NCBI GenBank assembly: GCA_022702705.1
Contig: CM040439.1
Span: 33,854,930-33,918,929 of the forward strand
Origin: Papilionanthe hookeriana x Papilionanthe teres
Lineage: Eukaryota > Streptophyta > Magnoliopsida > Asparagales > Orchidaceae
Reading direction: 5' to 3'
DNA length: 64,000 bases
Under the pieces are notes generated by a model, which was given only the letters and a program-made list of their open reading frames with translations, ran no database searches and had not been told where the DNA came from. A program made the position numbers and the translations under genes. This document shows positions 11,030 through 21,905 of this stretch, one piece after another. Numbering within the stretch: the stretch's first letter is position 1; each line of letters starts with the position of its first letter.

Positions 11030-12079
11030 TGACCCAACCCGCAATTACGCAGTAAATTAACTTCCAAAAGATGGCCACAAACTTGACCTGATTTATAAAT
11101 ATCGGCTAGTGTGTAAAATCTTAAATAATATAAAAGTTGGAAAATATTTTACACACCAGGGGTACTACGCAAGTATACGTATCGCTTCAAGTAATATAGA
11201 GTTTTCTTTAAAAACCACAGTATCGATCTTAATAGGAAGTGAAGTAAGAGATCTTTAGTCAGATTCTAATCTACTACTAATAGTCCTTAGTTTGGAATGT
11301 CGATTAAAATTGTGTTTTATCTAGCAACTACTCCTAAATGCAAGTGTTAAATGTAAAGATAACAACTACAACTAAGTGCAAATGTTAATTCTAAAGATAA
11401 CCCTATTTGGATGAATTGTTTTGGAGAATTTTGAGGTAATAAAAACTACTATTCTTATGTAATGAAATGGATAATGTATAGGAATGAGATGCATTTAATA
11501 TTGTATGTGTCAAATAGGAGCAATCCTATTCTTTACCCTTTGGTCCAGGCATAAAGAACATTGACTAATCCTATGCTTGGTTACTGAATCTGCGGCTAGG
11601 CTGGGAGGATACCGACTCTCACTTCGGAGCTCCCACGTTCCCCTCGCCTGAGGGCTAACAATCTACACTTCAGCACCCAAATGATAGGACCGAATTGAGG
11701 ATTTTAGCCTGTCACTCTAAAATCTCCAATTCTACGCCCGATTTATATTATTTCCCTATTTATTTGCATTCAATCCCCATGAACTACGCAATTCATTCAT
11801 GAACATTGAATGTTGTTCCACTTTATTAAGAATCACACCGCCATTTCGGGTCAATGTAATTACAACAAATTTTAACACTACAATGAGCTCTTATTGTAAT
11901 GTAAATGAAGTGCGAATAAAAACTATCACATTTATAATTAAATTTACTTCTATCATGCATCACAAAATCCTAAACATGATTTCTACTCATTACAAAAGAA
12001 AAGTAAAATGAAAATAATGACATAATCTTCTCATGTCACTATTTTCAAAGAAGAAGAAAGAGTAAGAGAGATGCGTCAC

Positions 12080-13615
12080 TGATCCACTTTTCGATATTTA
12101 TACTTACAATTATGATATTTAAAAACTAGCAACAGCACCAAAAACTTGATCCCGCACTGAATTTTTACTGATGATTATGTTATGGATTTTATGATTTATA
12201 TTGTGGATACTACGCAAGTATACGTATCGTTATCAAGTAATATAGGGCTCTAATGGAGTCCTGGATATCGATCCCACAGGGAAGTTAGCAAATTTCAAAG
12301 ACAATTTATATTAAACTTACTTAATATTCTAGTATATGGAAATTAAGAATACTTAAACTAAAATAATGCTTAAAGTTGAATATTAAATTTCGAAAAAGGT
12401 ATCTTTCTTCTTGTTTTTGAGAATTAAGTGAATGAAGAATTTAAATAAGTTTTTAATTATATTGTGCCAAATAGGAGCATTCTTATTCTTTACCCTTTAG
12501 TCAAGGTGCAAAGAATATTGATTAATCTTATGTTTGATTACTGAATCTGCGGCTAGGCTGGGAGGATATCGACTGCCACTTCAGAGCTCCCACGTTCCCC
12601 TCGCCTGAGGGCTAACATCTACACTTCGGCTCTCGAACAATAAGACCGAATTGAATATTTTAGTCTGTCACACTAAAATGTCCAATTCTACGCCCTATAG
12701 TTAATATTTCCCTATTTATTTGCACCCTCCTTCCAAGGCTTTTGACTTCCCTGAATCTTGGATGTAATCTTTAGTATCGTCGATAATTCAACAAATGTTA
12801 ACAAATCAATTGGCCATATTGAAAGTAAATTAAGATTTAAGTTAAAGATTAGCACAATTTCTATTTTTATATTTTAGGCACAATTATTTTAATTCATCAT
12901 TTTACGTAATCTCAATAACAAGGAGAAAGACTAAGGAAACTACTCAGAATGCATGGGAAAAATAACACAAAGCATGGATTTCATTAAAGTTAACAAACAA
13001 ATAACAAAAGTACTTATCTCAATTCTTCTCCCCAAGCAGATTCTTGAAGTTCCTTTGACTCTATCTTCCAGTACAACACACCAAAACACTAAACACTCAC
13101 TCAAAGACTCTTAACTTTCACACAAATGACAAAAACTGACACTCTAATTGACACCCAAATTGACACAAATTCGTCTCTATTTATAGAAGGGGTCGAATCT
13201 CCAAAAGGTACTTAAGCACCTCTTCAAAAAGAGTCTAGGTTCATTGTATTTTGGCTCTTTTCAACTGTCTCGCCGTCGGCGACTTGATCTTGCCGTCGGC
13301 GGGCTTTTAGAAGATGGGCTAACCGCGCCGATCTTGCTGTCGGCAGGCTCGATCTCGCCGTCAGCGAGCTTCTTATAATATATTCAAAACTTTCGGGAAA
13401 AACTCACCGTCGACGGCCTAAATCTCGCCGTCGGCGGGACGGTTCAATCTTCATCAAATTGAGTCCTTTTTGCTCCAAATCCACTTCTTTTATTCTTTTT
13501 GCTTTCAGTACTTATAATTCTTCATTCCTGCAATAAAACAAAGAAAATACCTTTCTTTAAAGTGCAATTTCATATAAAATTGGTATGAAATTCTTAATAT
13601 ATTTTCTAGTGATCA
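12080..13615 (-). mobile_element. E: solo LTR of an F-like family inside the D LTR
   Basis: It starts TGATCCAC and ends AGTGATCA, flanked by GTCAC (12075-12079 and 13616-13620); the uninterrupted site is seen in the other D LTR near 20990. At 1536 bp it resembles the F LTR (same block order, TCGCCGTCGGCGA palindromes, ACTACGCAAGTATACG core). CTATTTATAG (13177-13186), read as CTATAAATAG on the sense strand, is a TATA box. There is no internal region, so recombination removed the rest. Confidence 0.9.
13269..13439. promoter_or_regulatory. three palindrome pairs in E
   Basis: CTCGCCG-T-CGGCGAG-like palindromes are centred at 13276/13296, 13340/13361 and 13410/13431, giving spacings of 20, 21 and 21 bp. 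The first begins 83 bp from the TATA box on its upstream side. Confidence 0.7.
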
Positions 13616-14038
13616 GTCACAAATCATGAATAAAATACAACATAAACTTCATTTAACCAAGGCAAATCCACTAGGTAATTGTTTACAAAATTATAAGATA
13701 ATGAAGAACAATACTTAGCTTTTTCCCTTTGAAAGAAAGACGAAGATCTCTCCCATAAAGTCTCCAGTCGATCCATGCAATGCTAGTGCAATCCCTTACA
13801 AATTCTCTCAAAATCTCTTCTCTAATCTCTTCAAAAGGGTAGAAATCTACATTTCTACTCTTAATTTAAGAATCCTAAACATTCCTCTCTATTTCTCTTC
13901 ACTTTTCTAACATAAATTCGCCATTTTAAAGAGTATGGATGAATTTCAAAGAGTTCCCTTAAGCACCCCTTCAAAAAAGCGTCAAAATATGTCAAATTTC
14001 AGCCCAAAACCGCCAAAAGTCGGTCTAGAACCTTCCCG

Positions 14039-14144
14039 GGCGCTGTCAGTGGGTTCGAGGCCGCTGTCGGCGGGCTTTTTGGGCATTTTTCAGTGCTCTC
14101 GAGAAAATCTCACCATCGGCGAGATCGTGGCCTCCGTCGGCGAG
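14039..14144. promoter_or_regulatory. two palindrome pairs in the D 3' LTR
   Basis: Degenerate GCTGTCGGCGG/CTCACCATCGGCGAG palindromes have centres 14046/14067 and 14116/14137, 21 bp apart in both pairs. The same sites lie in the D 5' LTR at 21421/21442 and 21491/21512, again 21 bp apart. No clear TATA is seen at the usual distance in D. Confidence 0.6.
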
Positions 14145-14531
14145 CAGACTGCTGCGTAGCTCCACCATTTCGCTCCATTTGGCTCCGTTTTAGCTCTGAT
14201 TCGCCCCGTTTCAGTTGCGTTGTGTTCGTAACAGATAGCCCTACAAAATAAGCAGAAAAAAATTTTCTTTAAAGTTTAATCTCATTCAAAAATATGCAAG
14301 AAGTGTAAAATAGATTAAGCGTCGAAAGACTTATCAAAATGTGTCAGGGCAGAATTTCATTTCTTGCTCGTTTTTACTCCAAATTGCATCGTTTTTGCTT
14401 CCTTTTGCTCCAATAACCATTTCTTGTACCTAAAACAAAAAAAACATACAAAATACATTCCTTTAAAGTGCAATATCATAAAAAATAAGTAAAATGATAT
14501 AGCAAAAAATGTATATATTTTAGGCGTGTCA

Positions 14532-14570
14532 AAATCCCCCAAACTTAACTGTTACTTGTCCTCAAGTAGC
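14532..14570 (-). other. D polypurine tract and adjoining hairpin
   Basis: On the sense strand AAGTTTGGGGG lies next to the LTR. Just inside it GTTACTTG (14551-14558), loop TCCT and CAAGTAGC (14563-14570) form a hairpin with one mismatch. The same arrangement occurs in B, F and G1. Confidence 0.7.
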
Positions 14571-16548
14571 CCTTTTACTACATAAAAATATAACTCAAGG
14601 CAATGTACTTTTTCACCTGTAAGACACTAAAATTTTTCATTTTAATAGAATATATTGGTTAGACTTTTAGAAAGAAATTTAGTAACTCGAGTTAACACTA
14701 CAAGTATAAGAATATTCAGCAATCAAGTCTAAGGGTTCTAGTCTTCTATTTATTTCAAGATAAACCATAAATTGTTACATTAAGAATGCCTTGAAAGATT
14801 ATGTGAAAAAGGAGTTCATGCAAACTTCATCAGAATGTAAGCGATACTTTAAATATAAATTAGAAATGAAATCAAGTTCTCCCTTTAGGGTGACTCAAGT
14901 GAAGCCAATTTTTGATTAGGCATCTCCTCATAAATATCTTTCTTTCTTTCTTTGTTTTTACTTTTCTTTCGGGATCATTTTCAATCCCCTTTTTTGTCAC
15001 TCTCTTTTCTTTTTCTCTTTTTTTTTCTCTTTTTTTTCTTTTTTTAATGAGGATTATTATATCTGGAGAGCCTGTAATGATTTTGAACTTCACTCTCCTC
15101 TTTCTAAAGTTCAAACTTGAAACACATCCTTACTTTATAATTAGGTATGCACTTTATTATTCATCATAAAGTTACAATCTCTTCTTAACACACAATACTT
15201 TAAGTCTCTTAACATTTAAAAAATACAGTTTTCTTTACTTTAAATAGTTAACTATAATCAAATTCTTTCATACCAATTATCTTATCCTTATAAAATTAAC
15301 TTTTATTACTAAAAACTTTCATCCAATCCTTCCATAATATTCATCTAAAATAAAAAGTTTTAGTTATCTCAAGCGAGGTTCAACTTCCAGAAGTTATGCT
15401 AATAATTTTTGAAAATATAACAATTGAGAACAAATAAGAATTAATATTTTTCTTCCCCCCAAACTTAAATTTCAAAATATTTTGCAATTAATTTCATAAA
15501 ATATAATAGGAAGAAAAAGTAAAGGTTGAATCTACTTTCTACTACAACATCCTATCAAATTCATATACATGCATAATCAGGATAGAATGACTGTAGGTGA
15601 AAGTAAAGCTAACCTAAAACATGCTTGTAATAAAATTACACTAAAAGGAAGTATTTTCACATTAAAATTTTATTTTTCTGCCTACCCCCAAACTTAATTT
15701 TTTAACATATATAGTATTTAGTACAAAAAATATAAGCAGGAAGAAAACAGTTCAGAAATTCTATTTACTACAAATATCTATCAAATCCATTTGCATGTAT
15801 TCATTAGGACAGAACAATATGCAGCAGAAAGTAAATCTAAACTAATCATGCCAGAATGAAATTAACTAAACCAAAGTCTAACTAGCATAGTATGTATCAG
15901 TAAGGGAATATAAAAATGTTCTTCAAGACCTAAATAAAGTTGTAACACAAACATAAACACACATAAGATAAATGAGGTCAATTCATCATTTAACTCATCA
16001 CATCTCACTAATTTACTTCCAATTTCTAACGAAATCACTACACTAGCAAATTAGGTACTTTTTAAAATGATTTTATAGATTATAATCCGAAAGATAAGAT
16101 ATCCCCTCATATATTGGCTCTTAGGCACCAATCTCAAGCATTATCTAATCCTTATAATTAAGCACCTCTAACAGTTATAAAGATAGTGTAAAATCATCCA
16201 TATGGTGTTCATCAAATAGGTTCGCGACTCTTAACTAATGAAAATAAAGTTATAGAAAGGAAGTAACAAATTAAGATGGAACTATCAATGTTCGAAATTC
16301 ATGATTTCTCTTGTAAAACTCAAGTCTGGGTGAGACCCAAGTCACAATGGACTCGTTAATTCAACTACTACAAGAGATTAAGTTTAGCCATAATAAGAAG
16401 TTAAGGAATAACCTCCCTCAAGACACAGACAAAGATCAGATCAAAGCACTAATAATCCAAACATCTACCAATCAACAATCAAACTTATCAATCCATAATG
16501 ACACATAAAGATCAAGTCTATCCACTCTAAATCAAACACAATACAACA
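14571..16548 (-). other. D 3' non-coding region
   Basis: No gene is present; frames at 14872-15169 are poly-lysine/poly-serine artefacts of a T-rich tract. It holds the long conserved hairpin (14898-15094) and two further PPT-like tracts whose sense strand reads AAGTTTGGGGG (C runs at 15455-15460 and 15685-15689). 15900-16548 is featureless AT-rich sequence. Confidence 0.7.
14898..15094 (-). ncRNA. conserved 3' UTR long hairpin, element D
   Basis: The outer arms AGTGAAG (14898-14904) and CTTCACT (15088-15094) pair perfectly. Next come AGGC (14918-14921) with GCCT (15070-15073), then TCCTCAT (14925-14931) with ATGAGGA (15047-15053); TCTCC could instead pair with GGAGA. A T-rich loop closes it. 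Homologous structures with compensating changes occur in B, F and G1 at the same distance from the PPT. An RNA-level role is inferred. Confidence 0.55.
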
Positions 16549-17460
16549 CTAACAATCATCACTCTCAAGCACACTAATCAAAGCAAACTTATAACTATGG
16601 GTTGCCTCCCATAAAGCGCATAGTTTAACGTCATTAGCCCGACAAATGATTCCACCTGGATCAAAATTCCAATTAAGTAATCCTCGATCAATCACCCAAT
16701 CATTTCCGGATCCAGGGATTCCTACAAAATCCTCAAATTTTAATTTTTCATTCAGCTCTTCATTTTCAGTTGAATTTATATCATTGTTCCTCATATTTCT
16801 TTCTAGATCCAATATTCTACTATTGATTTTCTCAATCCGCATATTAATATCATCCTTAAAATTCATAAGAAATGAATCATTATAAGATACTTCAAGATCT
16901 CCCAAATTTTGGATCAAATTCTCTTTAGATAATTCAGATTCTGAATAAATATCTTCTATGTTACTTTTTTTATTCAAGTTATCTTCCAATTCTTCCCCTT
17001 TATACTTATTAAATGATGGAGGATCTATTTTAGTTGAGGAAATAGGTTTTTCTAATTCCTTAGGAATTTCTTCCAATGGTCTTCCAATATCCTTATCCTC
17101 TTTTCTCAACTTAAAGTTCCTTTGAAATTTATCCTTAAATTCTCTTCCAAGTCCTAGTTCAATAATTTTATCTTGTTCATCATTCAATTTAGGTTTTTCT
17201 TGTGATTGAGTTTCATCTAAAGATATAAAGACTGGTTATGCAGATGAATTCTGTAAATAGATAGGCTTTAAAATTGTATGGGATACATCCATCTTAAGTT
17301 TATAAGATATTTCAACAGATGGAATTAAAAGTTTACTATTTTTGGTAGCGTCCATCATTTCACACCTCTCCCGAACATACATACAGTCTTCTTTACATAA
17401 CATTTTTGACTCATCATGAAAGTCTATTTCAATCTCATTTATTTACTTACCCTTAAAACT
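16549..17460 (-). pseudogene. D-specific ORF of unknown function downstream of protease
   Basis: The protease frame continues in phase through stops at 17463-17461, about 17445 and about 17239 into an open 212-codon stretch (17187-16549). The product would be charged and helical. An acidic and lysine-rich first half includes RPLEEIPKELEKPISSTKI, resembling the gag-protease linker in the same element (RPEEHVSKDLEELISPTKI). A region with NMRIEKINSRILDLERNMRN looks like a coiled coil. A C-terminus with GIPGSGNDW and NFDPGG follows. The last 30 codons overlap a motif found after the integrase stop of B and F (GTTTAACGTC on the plus strand). No RT or integrase motif is present. It might be a duplicated linker module or captured sequence. 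Confidence 0.55.
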
Positions 17461-18299
17461 TTATTGGAAACGGTCTTTACTTAGATAATCAATTTCATAT
17501 TTCCAAAAACAATCATCATTTTTTCTTTCAGCTGGATATTTCAAAGTCTTTAATACATCAAAAGTGACTTCATGGTCATTAATATTCATAGTCAGCTCTC
17601 CTTTTTGCACATCTATCATAGCTTGTCTAGTAACAAGGAAAGGTCTCCCTAAAATAATTTGAATTTCTTTATCTTCCTCCATATCTAATACAATAAAGTC
17701 CAAAGGAAAGATAAATTTATCCACTTTCACAAGCATGCTTCTATAACTCCTTTTGGATAAATGATAGATCGATCAACTAACAGAAGGGTTACAGTAGTGG
17801 GAGAAATATTGACTAAACCTAACCTTCTAAATATAGATAGAGGCATCATATTAATGCTCTCTCCTAAATCACATAAAGCTTTTCCACATAATCTTTTTCC
17901 AATTGTACAAGGAATTGTAAAGCTACAAGGATCTTTAAGTTTCCGAGGAAAATTTTTCTGAAGTATAGCGCTGCACTCCTCACTTAGTGCAACTGTCTCG
18001 TAACCCCCAAATTTCCTTTTCTTGTTTAATATCTCCTTTATAAACTTTGCATAACTTGGAATTTGTTCCAAAGCTTCAGTGAAAGAAATATTTATCGTTA
18101 ACTTCTTAAGTACTTTCATGAACTTTAAAAATTTTTTATCCAACTCATGCTGTCTAAGTCTTTGAGGAAACGGAAGTGGTGGTCTTTCTAAACTGATTTT
18201 AGTTGGAGATATTAGTTCTTCTAGATCCTTAGAAACATGTTCTTCAGGTCTTTTAGTTTCCTTTGTTTCTCTCACAACATCTTTCTCTTTTCTAACCAC
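17461..18299 (-). pseudogene. pro: element D aspartic protease
   Basis: Two overlapping frames (18299-17727, 190 codons; 17736-17461, 91 codons) read as the retropepsin module. A proline-rich linker PPLPFPQRLRQ leads to PSYAKFIKEIL, then the active site LCDLGESIN (Asp at residue 144; relatives in this window have DLGAS or DFGAS). MMPLSIFRRLGL, VDKFIFPLDFIVLDMEEDKE, IILGRPFL and MIDVQKGELT follow. One frameshift near 17730 splits it. The enzyme would have cut the D polyprotein in the virus-like particle. Confidence 0.85.
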
Positions 18300-18326
18300 A
18301 TCCTCTATCTCTCTTCCACTTTTTAA

Positions 18327-19688
18327 TTAGACAGATTCTACTTGTTCATTAGTGTTCTCTTTAGAGTTGATCTCAATGTTGCTAGGAAGTGTTCCTTGGG
18401 GTCTATTGCTAAGTGAATTAGCAATTTGTCCCAGTTGATTCTCTATGTTTCTAATCGCAGCATTTTGACTTTGCAACTGGTTTCCCATTTTCAATACCAC
18501 TTCTTCCATAGACATCTTCTTATCCTCAAATTGTTGATCATTGTTAGAGTTCGATAGATATGAAGGTCTATAGTTTATGTTCCCTTGATTATTCCAACTT
18601 CCATTAGAATTTGCATGATTATTTTTCCTTTTTTGGTTTTGACCATTAGTAGTATGATTCCAGTTAAAATTAGAATGGTTCTCCCAACCTGGGTTGTAAA
18701 AGTTAGTGTACGGGTTGTTTATGATATTTAAAGTCTCATATAATAAGTTAGAATCAATCATATGCCCTAATGAACTTTCCTCACTTACAGGAGTAAATTG
18801 AGGTTGGTTCATTCCAAATTGGTCCAACTTCCTTGATATTGCAGCAATCAGAGATGCAAGAATTCCAATCACATCTGTATCATGAACACCAGCTACATTT
18901 TTATGATTTACCCTTGCAGAGGGTCATTGAAATTCATTTGTAGCCATTTTTTCAATTAACTCATACGCTTCATCAAATGGTTTTGATATTAATGATCTAT
19001 CAGCGGCAGCATCAATAATAGATCTAAGAGATCCTACTTACCCAATGTAAAAAGTTTAAATGATTAACCAATTGGGCAGAGCATGATGTGGACACTTTCT
19101 TAGGAGTTCCTTAAATCTTTCCCAGACTTCGTATATTGATTCCCCTTCATACTGACAAAATGAGATAATATTGTTTCTAAGTTTAGTAGTCCTTGAAGGT
19201 GGAAAATACTTAGCTAGAAATTTCTGAGTTAACTCCTCCCAATTTTTAATAGAACCAGGTGCTAATGAGTATAACCAAATTTTAGCCTTATCCCTTAGTG
19301 AGAAAGGAAAAAGCCTTAGTCTTACAGCATTGTCTGACATACCGTTATAACGAAATATAGCAAAAAGTTCTAGAAAATTTGATAAGTGTAAATAGGGATC
19401 CTCCGAAGGAGTTCCTTCAAACTGATTGTTCTGCACCAGTTGGATAATCTCACGATTTATTTCAAACGAGTCAGCTTCTACGACAGAGTTTTGTATACTT
19501 AAGTGAATTTCATCTGTCGTAGGATTTAGGTAATCCCTCAATGAATTATGATGATTTTCTAAGTTATTATCTTGAAAGTTTTCCAATTCCATTTCTAGTT
19601 TTTCGAGTCTTTTCTGTATTTTTATTTTTTTCTTTTTTTCAAACTCGGGATCATAAGACATAAGTCCTGTAAATCCTTTGTTTCGCAT
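18327..19688 (-). pseudogene. gag: element D gag
   Basis: The start chosen is ATG 19688 (MRNKGFTGLMSYDPEFE), because F starts identically placed with MRKFGNENLIPYDSELE and B with MRSSGSEGLL; the longer frame from 19784 is upstream chance. The capsid core is clear: NPTTDEIHLSIQ, IIQLVQNNQFEGTPSEDP, NAVRLRLFPFSLRDKAKIWL, TQKFLAKYFPP and YEVWERFKELLRKCPHHALP. A stop follows LPNWLII (19058-19056). Further stops occur before 18872-18327, which holds the C-terminal part rich in Asn/Gln (NPYTNFYNPGWENHSNFNW). No CCHC knuckle is seen. Confidence 0.85.
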
Positions 19689-19918
19689 ACGCAACACAAC
19701 AAATAATACATTAACAATAAAACAAATAAAACCAAAAATATATTTAACACAACAAAATATTTTCATAAACACCTTATTTTTCATACAAAAATAATTTTTA
19801 ATTTAAACACTTTTTCATATAAAAACACTTTTCACACAAAAATAGTTTTTACGACACTACAGTTTTCCAAGTCTAAGCCTAATTACTTCAACTAAATTCT
19901 CCTAAAGTTCTTACCGAA

Positions 19919-19940
19919 GCTTCCCTGACAATGACGCCAA
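19919..19940 (-). other. element D primer binding site
   Basis: Minus strand TTGGCGTCATTGTCAGGGAA is a degenerate version of the TGGCGCCGTTGCCGGGGA site (tRNA-Asp type) seen in B. It starts a few bases inside the 5' LTR. Confidence 0.7.
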
Positions 19941-19945
19941 AAACT

Positions 19946-21905
19946 TGACCCGACCCGCAATTACGCAGTAAATTAACTTCCAAAAGATGACAAAAAACTT
20001 GACCCGATTTATAAATAGCGGCTAGTGTGTACAATCTTAAATGATATAAAAGTTGGAAAATATTTTACACACTAGGGGTACTACGCAAGTATATGTATCG
20101 CTTCAAGTAATATAGAGTTTTCTTTAAAAACCCAAGTATCGATCCCACGAGGAAGTGAAATAAGAGGTTTTTAGTCAGATTCTAGTTTACTACTAATAGT
20201 CCTTAGTTTGGAATGTCGATTAAAATTGTATTTTATCTAGCAACTACTCCTAAATGCAAGTGTTAAATGTAAAGATAGTAACTACAACTAAGTGCAAATA
20301 TTAATTCTAAAGATAACCCTTTTTGGATGAATTGGTTTGGAGAATTTTGAGGTAATAAAAACTACTATTCTTTTGTAATGAAATGGATAATGTATAGGAA
20401 CGAGATGCATTTAATATTGTATGTGTCAAATAGGAGCAATCCTATTCTTTACCCTTTGGTCCAGGCATAAAGAACATTGACTAATCCTATGCTTGGTTAC
20501 TTAATCTGCGGCTAGGCTGGGAGGATACCGGCTCTCACTTTGGAGCTCCCAAGTTCCCCTCGCCTGAGGGCTAACAATCTACACTTCAACGCCCAAATGA
20601 TAGGACCAAATTGAGGATTTTAGTTTGTCACTCTAAAATCTCCAATTCTACGCCCGATTTATATTATTTCTCTATTTATTTGCATTCAATCCCTATGAAC
20701 TACGCAATTCATTCATGGATATTGAATGTTGTTCCACTTTATTAAGTATTACACCGCCCTTTCGGGTCAATGTAATTACAACAAATTTTAACACTACAAT
20801 GAGCTCTTATTGTAATGTAAAAGAAGTGCAAGTAAAAACTATCACATTTATAATTAAATTTACTTCTATCATGCATCACAGAATCCTAAACATGATTTCT
20901 ACTCATTACAAAAGAAAAGTAAAATGAAATTAATGGCATAATCTTCTCATGTCACTATTTTCAAAGAAGAAGAAAGAGTAAGAGAGATGCGTCACAAAGC
21001 ATGAAGAAAATCCAACATAAACTTCATTTAACCAAAGCAAATCCACTAGATAATTGTTTACAAAATTATAAGATAATGAAGAATAATACTTAGCTTTTTC
21101 TCTTTGAAAGAAAGACGAAGATCTCTCCCACAGAGTCTTCCGTCGATCCATGCAATGCTAGTGTAATCGCTTATAAATTCTCTCAAAATCTCCTCTCCAA
21201 TCTCTCCAAAAGGGTAGAAATCTACATTTCTACTCTTAATCTAAAAGTCCTAAACATTTCTCTATATTTCTCTTCATTTTTCTAACATAAATTCGCCATT
21301 TTAAAGAATATGGATGAATTTCAAAGAGTTCCCTTATGCACCCATTCAAAAAAGTGTCCAAATACGTCGAATTTCGGCCCAAAACCGCCAAAAGTCAGTC
21401 TAGAACCTTCCCGGGCGCTGTCGGCGGGTTTGAGGCCGCTGTCGGCAGGCTTTTCAGGCATTTTTTGGTGCTCTCAAGAAAATCTCGCCGTCATCGAGAT
21501 CAAGGCCGCCATCGGCGAGCAGACTGCTGCGCAGCTCCATCATTTCTCTCTGTTTGGCTCCGTTTTAGCTCTGATTCGCCCCGTTTCAGTTGCGTTGCGT
21601 TCGTAACAGATGGCCCTACAAAATAAGCATAAAAAACATTTCTTTAAAGTGTAATCTCATTCAAAAATATGCAAGAAGTGTAAAAGAGATTAAGCATCGA
21701 AAGACTTATCAAAAGGTGTCAGGGAAAAATTTCATTTCTTGCTCGTTTTTGCTCCAAATTGCACCGTTTTTGCTTCCTTTTGCTCCAATCACCATTTCTT
21801 GTACCTAAAATAAAAAACATACAAAATATCTTCCTTTAAAGTGTAATATCATAAGAAAATAAGTAAAATAATATAGCAAAAAGCATATATATTTTAGGCA
21901 TGTCA
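19946..21905 (-). repeat. element D 5' LTR
   Basis: 1960 bp, from TGACCCGACCCGC to GGCATGTCA. It has not been invaded by E, so it shows the empty GTCAC site. A degenerate copy of the primer-site region (AAAAAACTTGACCCG) lies about 60 bp inside its start. Frames within it are not genes. Confidence 0.9.

Larger units (their letters stand above)
11030..14531 (-). repeat. element D 3' LTR (split by E)
   Basis: It matches 19946-21905 closely on both sides of E: 11030-12079 with 19946-20995, and 13616-14531 with the remainder. The shared block ACGCAAGTATACGTATCG, the CAAATAGGAGCAATCCTATT block and the GC palindromes (14039-14144) are visible. It ends ...GGCGTGTCA directly at the PPT. Confidence 0.9.
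11030..21905 (-). mobile_element. element D: non-autonomous Athila-like element with gag and protease only
   Basis: The ends TGACCC... and ...TGTCA are flanked by the perfect duplication CCAGG (11025-11029, 21906-21910). The LTRs are 1961 bp (after removing E) and 1960 bp. PBS and PPT are present. Internal coding comprises gag, aspartic protease and an in-frame ORF of unknown function. There is no RT, RNase H or integrase between protease and the 3' non-coding region, although the LTRs and TSD are intact. It must have moved with proteins supplied by another element. Confidence 0.9.

Noticed and set aside
14872..15169. Lysine-rich and phenylalanine-rich frames
   Set aside because: Products of the T-rich loop of the conserved hairpin.
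17761..17961. Plus-strand 66-codon frames opposite protease (also 34271-34471)
   Set aside because: Antisense shadows; similar in both only because protease is conserved.
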